A program made the translations under genes and the position numbers. Positions 57,304 to 64,000 of a DNA stretch of 64,000 bases are shown piece by piece. This stretch comes from Aphis gossypii (lineage: Eukaryota; Arthropoda; Insecta; Hemiptera; Aphididae): assembly GCF_020184175.1 (NCBI RefSeq), contig NW_026082997.1, forward strand, positions 1 through 64,000, written 5' to 3'. Below the pieces are notes generated by a model that was not told where the DNA came from, did no database searches, and saw nothing but the letters and a program-made list of their open reading frames with translations. Every line of letters starts with the position of its first letter. Positions within the stretch are counted from its first letter, which is position 1.

Positions 57304-60300
57304 TTAGTATAATATTGTTACTTTAATATTTTTGATTTTTTTTTTTTTATATTTTCCAAAATATGTTCAGGGTCTATAATATCATCAACCAACAATCTTT
57401 TCCCGTACTGGGGATTGACAATTTCTGGAAGTAAGCATTCTGTATAAAAACTGAAAATAAAATTTGTTGTATTTATATATTTACATCGAAATCCAATTAC
57501 TACATAAATCTAAAAATTCAAGTTAAATTACACTTTTAACTTTTCAATCATTTTTTCGCTCCAAAAAGAATCATCGAAACTAATTGTTTGAATTTCTATC
57601 CAATTTTCCGAATAAACAACAAAATAGCAAAATTTCGTTTGGAGATTTTCATCTGTCCCTGAACTTGGTAGTAATAATTGTGATCTAATTTCAATTCCAT
57701 TTTCCCGTTGTTACTAAGACGACAGAAGGATAACTGAAATTAAATAAGTATTGCAATAAGAACATTTTACATATTTTAATAATAAAATAATTGTTTTACT
57801 ACACACCTTTTTACTGTTTATAGCTTCTAAAAATGTCTTAGTGTCTTTTACTCCAAATGGACATTTAATTTCAACAATAAAATCGCCATCGACAATACCG
57901 TCTATAGATATTAAAAAAATAATAATAAAAAAATAAATAAATATTTCATTAAATTTTATTAAATTTCATTTATATTTTTGTAATTAAGTACTTTAATATA
58001 TTTTACCAGGAGAAGCAGCTAAATAAGGAAAATTTTCATCAATAATAAGTCCACATGGATTCACTTTAATTTTTAATTGGTTTTCTAATACGACGATAGC
58101 TTCTGGTTCAGTATCTTTACCATAATTAGTCGCGGTTGAAGAAAACTTCCTATACAAAATGTCATAAACCGTGTTTTTGCATGATGTTGTTGGTCGAAGT
58201 TTACACTCGTGACCAAAATTTGAAGCTGTAAGCCGATTTCGACGTTCAACATGCCAAATTTGAGAATTGGCCTGGTCTCTTTTTTTTTATTCGATGGCCG
58301 ATCGTTCTTCACTGTTCAACTGTAATGAACTTATGAATCTTTTTTTGTTTTTTCTAATACTTCTTTTGAAATACCATCTTCTGGCAACGGTTCAGCTAAA
58401 CCATGATCTTTATCCGGGCCATTATAACCCCTTTCTCCGAATTTCCGGTAAAAGAAGTTTGTTTAATTCTGGTCGACATGTTTTCTTTTCACTAGAAGCA
58501 AGCATTTGTTTTCCTATTTCTCCTAAAGAAAAAATATACATTTTATGTAAATGATTCATATAAATAATATACAAATTATAACAATGTATACCTATTATAA
58601 TATTATACTCGGAACACATTATATATTTATAGTAGTAGTAGCATGTACTAGTACATAATAATATAATAATATAATACATATCATCAGTTTTAGTAAAATA
58701 ATATGTGTAATTAATTATAATATCATTATCATTATATTATTTGAATATTAAGTATAACTATTTGTTTAGAATAATAATATATAAAAATTCCATACTAATA
58801 TACTATTTACCTGGACTTATTTCATTGACTATATTTTTATGCATTAACCGAAGAAACTTTCCACCTGAGTTGCATGATATAACCGCAGCTTCAACTCGAG
58901 CATTATATGAATTTCTTTGAGAGTAATTTATTCGTTTACCCGCTAAATATTTATTAATTTATTACACTATTGAACTATTCACACACGTTGTTGTCAACAT
59001 TCATCAGTAAACTATCAACATTCGCTACTAAACGAGATATTATTTGGGATACTTCGCTCACAAGCCCTGATCTTTCGGCATCTTCGATCATATTTTTTTC
59101 ATTTGCTTGTGGACCCTTACAAAAGTATGATTCACATCGATCATGGGCACCCAAAATGTGTCGAAAACTGTTATTTATATCTTGTCGTAATCCTTAAATA
59201 ATAATGTATGTAATGTTTAACACAATAATAATGTTAATTTATAATTTTATCAAAAATAAATAAATAAATAAATAATAATTATAATAATTAACTTGCCTAC
59301 TGATTTTTGATTGTCTGTTTGACCATGTAAGCTATTACGATATTCAATTGCCTTAGTTATTGAAAATCTAAATCGTAATATGTTTGATTTTATATGTTTT
59401 CTCAACGAAATCGGATACTTAGTATTTAACGTCAGAGCTACTAATTTTGTTCCATAATTTCGCAATAAATGGTTGCGACATTCTATTTTTATGACAGGTA
59501 GTCTAGGGCCATAAGGCATTATTTCAGCTAGTCTTTTTGTAACACTAGAATCTCCGTCTCCTAGACAATTTTTTTTCATATATTTATTAGGAATTAACTA
59601 AAATTATATAGTTGAAAAATATGCACGATTTAAAAACGTAGATAGTAGCTTACCTATTAGCTTATTGTATTTTAGACCATGCATTTGTATACTCTGTTTA
59701 AAACCGTCAGCAATACCATCAGCTTCCATACTTGTAGCACCCCTTTTCCAATTTAAAAAACATGTGTGTTCAGGTGGTTGTAATTTTTTATTTTTTGCTC
59801 TCTGGCAAATATACAAAACCGATTTCTAATACCCACAAACAAAATTTTTTTTGATCTATAACCAATTATTGTTGCCTGAAATTAATAATGTAATATTAAA
59901 ATGTACACAATCGGTATATTTACATTTCTTACCACTCCAGATAATGCGTCATATTTAGTTTTGTAACTACGCTTAGACCATTGTCCATCTGCGACAACCG
60001 TACACATAGGAATTCCGTCAACATCTACTGTTCCAGCTTCTATTGCTAAACGACGTTCTTCGTCACCGGCGATTTTCATTTGTGCTTCTGCTACATCGTG
60101 AATTCTATTGTTAATAAATCCTTGAACTAATACAAAAGTACATGACGCCATACATGGAATATCCATTGTCGCGCACAATTCAGACAGTTGCGTAAATCCA
60201 ATTCCAGCTGATATTGATCCGCTAACGGCGGCTTCGTTAATTGGTAAATAAGTTTCCGGTTTCGATTTTTCCGATTCAATAATCATAATAATATTACAAA

Positions 60301-61277
60301 TATCGCATTTAAACTTAAAAGTTGATCTTAATCCATGTTTTTTTTCAGAAATAAACGTCATATTTAAAAATGAACAACCAAATGGTCCTTTGTGATTACT
60401 ATTTTTAATTTGATAAAAAACGTAATTCATATCTACTATTCGTCTACCGGAGTTTTCATACTCAACATATTGATTACTAGATTTAGATTGTTCAGAAAAA
60501 TCATGGCTGTATAAGGTTTCTTCAGTAATCAAATCATTAACTTCAGTGTCTTCCGATTTGGTTATTTTACTACTAAAAAATTAAATAAGCTATATATATT
60601 ATATAATATACCTAATTAAAAACTAATTAAAATTATAAAAAAAAATACATAGGCATATTTTTTTATATGATGCATTTGAAGTTATACTCTAAATTGGCTC
60701 CCTACATTTCGCCTATGCATTTAATCATTTAAAAAATGTATAATACATTAAAGATTTTAAGTTTACCTGATGGTTTCCCTTGACGAACATGGGGTTGATT
60801 ATCAACACCTAGGAAAAAGGGTTCTCCTACAGGTTCGATTACCTCAAAATTGTGCCTTGAATTAAAATAAAAATTAATTATTTATAAACTATTTATTATT
60901 TGTTGGCATGGTCAAAATTATTGAAAGCAATTTTTTTTTATATTATTTATTTAAAGAAAAAATGTATAATATACATAAAAGATTTAAAGTTTACCTTATT
61001 ATTTCCCTTGACGAACATGGTGGTTGATTATCAGCACCTAAAAACATGGGTTCCACAACAGGTTCGATTACTTCAGTATTGTCCCTTGAATTAAAATAAA
61101 ATAATATAAGTTAGATTAAAATATATTCTTATTTAATTATTAAAAAAAATTATTTATGTTTTATTTAAATACTTGTTTTGTCTGCGAATACCAAAAAGGT
61201 CCCTCATTCGAGAACTCAGATTTTTTTATCGATAACTTCTTTGATTGATATCGATTTTTATTTTTCGATGGATCCAT
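57304..61277 (-). CDS. Mutator-like transposase fused to a YqaJ-type nuclease (multi-exon)
   Basis: Exon 1 61277-61173 starts at ATG. Two similar mini-exons follow (61084-60995 and 60856-60767). Exon 60573-59933 has RRIVDMNYVF, FGCSFLNMTF and VADGQWSKRSYKTKYDALSG. 59875-59654 has EHTCFLNWKRGATSMEADGI. 59560-59297 has GDGDSSVTKRL and ECRNHLLRN and ends at a GCAAGT donor. 59192-58811 has VEAAVISCNSGGKF, with an in-frame TAG at 58975-58977. 58522-58017 has RRNRLTASNFGHECK and PYLAAS. About 57902-57807 has GDFIVEIKCPFGVKD. Two last exons (about 57730-57540 and 57450-57304) contain YYYQVQGQM. The DxE-x-K and Q-rich motifs fit YqaJ/lambda-exonuclease nucleases. Frame changes occur near 59810, 58400 and 57650. 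Confidence 0.8.
60767..61084 (-). repeat. Duplicated mini-exon pair of the transposase-YqaJ gene
   Basis: 60995-61084 and 60767-60856 are two similar 90-nt exons (EVIEPVVEPMFLGADNQP and EVIEPVGEPFFLGVDNQP) with similar flanking intron sequence. The offset is 228 bp. Confidence 0.88.
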
Positions 61278-61739
61278 TTTACGTTAAAAAAAATATGATG
61301 AGCACGAAATGACAAAACGACAAAAGTATAACAGCGATTCGTGTTCACTCGCGTATAATATTAAACGCGTATTATAATATTATATTTTTATATTACGCGC
61401 ATATTATACTAAGATTAATAATTGTAAAAATGGTTGTCATAAAAAGACAAGCATAATCATACATGACATATCTATAATTGGTCTAAATTAATAAGTTTAG
61501 GACCTTAGACTTCCTATTGATATCTTAAAATTAAATATATTGCTATTGATTTAATAAGTGTATTCAAACATTTTTAAAAGTTTCGATAAGGTTAAATAGT
61601 GTAATGACATTTAATGACATTAGGATATATCATAATTATTTTGAAAATTAAATAGAATATTATTTAAATAGCTACACAAACATTAACATATGATAACAAT
61701 AGCAATTTACCAATGATTAAAGCAGCTATCTGCAAATTG
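61278..61739. other. Spacer between divergent genes
   Basis: AT-rich. It holds the upstream region of the minus-strand YqaJ gene and of the plus-strand glycoprotein locus. No gene seen. Confidence 0.5.
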
Positions 61740-62052
61740 TATAAAATATAGCCCTCCAAACAGATCATCTCATATCGAGTGTTCCAGTGTCCACTTAGGC
61801 GTGTACATCAGTCTCTTGCACACATACTGGCCTATTATATTCGTTTTTGCCATACTTTGCTTATAATCTCAAATCGTTTCTACGCGTTGTCATTCATTTT
61901 TGTCGAATAAAAAAAGTGTTAATTATTACAAGTACATAATCTACTTTTTCTACATTCCTGGAGCTCCGAAGATTCACAGTATAGGAATCAAAGCAACAAG
62001 CATCAAATCAGTTCACGTTCCAGACCAGCGTTACGGCTATTTTCAAGTAAGT
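61740..62052 (+). promoter_or_regulatory. Putative promoter and 5' exon of the glycoprotein gene
   Basis: A TATAAAATA box is at 61740-61748. Downstream, an AATAAA at about 61906 and a TTATTACA end at about 61935 could belong to an LTR. The stretch ends at a consensus donor, GTAAGT 62047-62052. The acceptor 62594-62595 (CTTTTATAATAG) would place a 547-bp intron in front of the glycoprotein start. Whether the segment is an LTR leader or a host 5' exon cannot be decided from this window. Confidence 0.4.
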
Positions 62053-62595
62053 CTGAATACTTATTGTATTATACCCAACATTACGTATACAGAATATGCA
62101 CTAAAACTCATACATTTATATATTCTTACTGAATGAATAGTAAAAAAAAATAGCAAAACCAAGAAATAACAAATATAACAAATTACAAATTAAAATTATA
62201 AATCAAATGCATGTTTTTTAATAATTATGTCGTTTAGTGTACTTATATAATATAACCATTATAACCTATTTGGTTGTTACTATATTTAATAATGAACAAA
62301 TTAAATATACTTTACAAATAAAATAGATTTTTTAAATAAGATTTTATAAATTATTTATTTCGCCCCAATTTCGTTGTTGACGTGTAATATTAAAATAAAT
62401 TTACAAATATGTACATTAAATATATATTATTTTAAAATATTTTAATTATAATTAAATATTAATTATAATAATTTTAGTTTTATGTTTAAATGTATAAGTA
62501 TAAGGTAAAAAGTATAGTATAGTTGTTATTATAATATTTAATTAATAACATTAATTTTTTTTGGTTAATTTGTTTAATTTTGTCTTTTATAATAG

Positions 62596-64000
62596 GTTAA
62601 ACCCGATCAACATGATGTGTATCAAAAATATAATACTTATCATAATTACAACTATACCTTTCACTGAATCCGAGTTCATTGCGTACGATTGTGATGGGCC
62701 TGTTCAAAATGTCACGTCATTTGATAGCTTAGAAGTGGACAACTGCGATTTTCCAGTACCATCAAAAACACAACAGGTACCAAGAATACAATTACTACAG
62801 AGGATTGATACCTATCCTGTTCATTTTAAGTCGTGTTTCATATCAGTCGATTATTTAATAACTAGATGCTCGGTATTTGAAGATGCACAATCAGTAGAGG
62901 GAGGGTATTTTTCCGATGTTGTTGAGTTAGGAAATGCTCGATGTTGGGAAATTCATCAAAAACGATCCTATACTTTTCCTCTAGGGGGTATAGTAACGGA
63001 TTTGCAAATGAATGAAACAACATTAGTTTCGCACACTGTAGCAGGATCACTGGACAGATTTGGAAATTGTAAAGGGACGAATTTTAAATCTAATAAAGGA
63101 GAATGGGAGAACGCCATAGTACAGGCTAAATATAAAATAAATTTATCAGAAGGTACAGCAATAGCCAATAGTAAAGATAACACCCTTTTCTTCCGTCGGG
63201 TACAAAAATGAAACTATCTGATAATTATGGTGTTGATACGTTTAAAGGCGAAACCGTATGGAGCAATAATCATTATAATTGCGAAGAACAAGATTTCGTT
63301 GTTTTATTTGATGGTCCAGCATCATTAGTTACCTCGATCACTAACGACAACTCGAGTATATATACATATATTGTAGAGACAGACAAATAGTGTTTGCTCT
63401 CAAACAAATTAAAAAAACATTCGCTTGTGAAATCCCGGTAATTCAAACCGAACACATGCAATTACTTATTCTTACAGATGCCATGTTTTTAAATAATTTT
63501 CAAACAAAATCCATTTCTCCGCAAAACACTGATTTAATTGCTTATGTAAATACAAAATTTGTATACATTGAAAATTTTTTTAAATCAACAATAACCACAT
63601 TATATAATGACTTATTACAAAAGCAATGTACACTTGAACGACAATTATTACAGCAAAGGCTTACATTAGCCTCAAACAATCTTCCGGAGTTCGCGTATAT
63701 TATGGGCGGAGGGCCTGGATTCACGGCCATCAAGCACGCTGAAATAATTTATTTAATCAAATGCAAAAAAGTTAAAGTCGAGGTAACTAAAACAGACTCA
63801 TGTTATAATGAATTACCAGTCTTGTATAACAACCATACATTCTATATGGCTCCAAAAAACATACCTTGCAAAAATATGGAACACAAATTAATTGTAATTC
63901 AATGTATCCACCTGCGTTCAATTTAGATGGTAATTGGTATGGATTTTTCCCTAATGTCCAGGAAATAAAAACGCCACCAAAATTGAAACCAAATACAGCA
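62596..64000 (+). CDS. Jingchuvirus-type glycoprotein gene, runs off the window, frame broken
   Basis: ATG 62612 opens a hydrophobic signal-like segment (IILIIITTIPF). The ectodomain begins AYDCDGPVQNVTSFDSL and has IQLLQRIDT and paired Cys residues. After a frame change near 63185 it shows LPSGT. After a second, near 63385, it has AYIMGGGPGF, then CYNELPV and TFYMAPKN. After a third, near 63920, it has GNWYGFFP and continues past 64000. This motif series matches glycoproteins of chuviruses and the env genes that arthropod BEL/Pao elements took from them. No gag or pol is next to it. In a virus the protein mediates entry. The breaks are single-base changes with no other stops. Confidence 0.65.

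Overview
The window looks like repeat-dense, AT-rich hemipteran insect chromatin. An aphid is the best guess, because several of the transposase, Polinton and retroelement families resemble ones I know from aphid genomes. That is recognition from memory, not a search. I see no housekeeping gene, rRNA gene or CRISPR array. Almost everything is a stack of transposable elements, many with ends and target-site duplications (TSDs) that can be placed to the base.

Layout. (1) 1-217 is a Helitron-like 3' end. (2) 433-10080 is an env-bearing Ty3/Gypsy (errantivirus-like) LTR retrotransposon with a TTGG TSD. It sits in an interspersed repeat whose empty site survives at about 34340. Besides gag, pol and env it has two extra ORFs between integrase and env; one carries the DxE, D and HX4D motifs of a DEDDh 3'-5' exonuclease. 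(3) 11207-27690 is a decayed Polinton/Maverick: a probable major capsid gene, two tandem penton-like genes, an adenain-type protease, a PLA2-like protein, a packaging ATPase, a conserved unknown, an integrase stub and a protein-primed DNA polymerase B. The polymerase is split by an 8546-bp Mutator-like element (17477-26022, TSD GTAAAAAA) that carries a multi-exon MULE/RING-finger gene and an old LINE fragment. (4) 28162-28528 is a pogo-like MITE. (5) 28854-31287 is an ISL2EU/Harbinger-like pair: a SWIM protein facing a THAP-DDE transposase. (6) 33202-47000 is a Helitron on the minus strand, from its TC... start to its CTAG end between A and T. It is broken by an interspersed repeat and by a second MULE (36885-44620, TSD GAACTACA), which in turn holds a hAT element (38568-43518, TSD ACTTTGTT). 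(7) 47287-48364 is a small four-exon gene of unknown function. (8) 48868-53728 is a BED-finger hAT transposase gene between 245-bp inverted repeats. (9) 56147-56466 is a long near-perfect hairpin. (10) 57304-61277 is a multi-exon Mutator-like transposase/YqaJ-nuclease gene. (11) 62596 to the window end is a jingchuvirus-type glycoprotein gene behind what looks like a spliced 5' exon.

How the parts work together. In the LTR element, one short leader exon with an ATG and a splice donor matches the reading phase of acceptors in front of all three downstream ORFs, which suggests that alternative splicing supplies their start. The Polinton genes form a virion and replication set. The nested elements order the insertions: Helitron, then MULE, then hAT; Polinton, then MULE.

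Caution on frames. The two LTRs differ only by four one-base indels, and several transposase frameshifts fall in homopolymer runs. Many apparent frame breaks may therefore be base-calling errors rather than biology.
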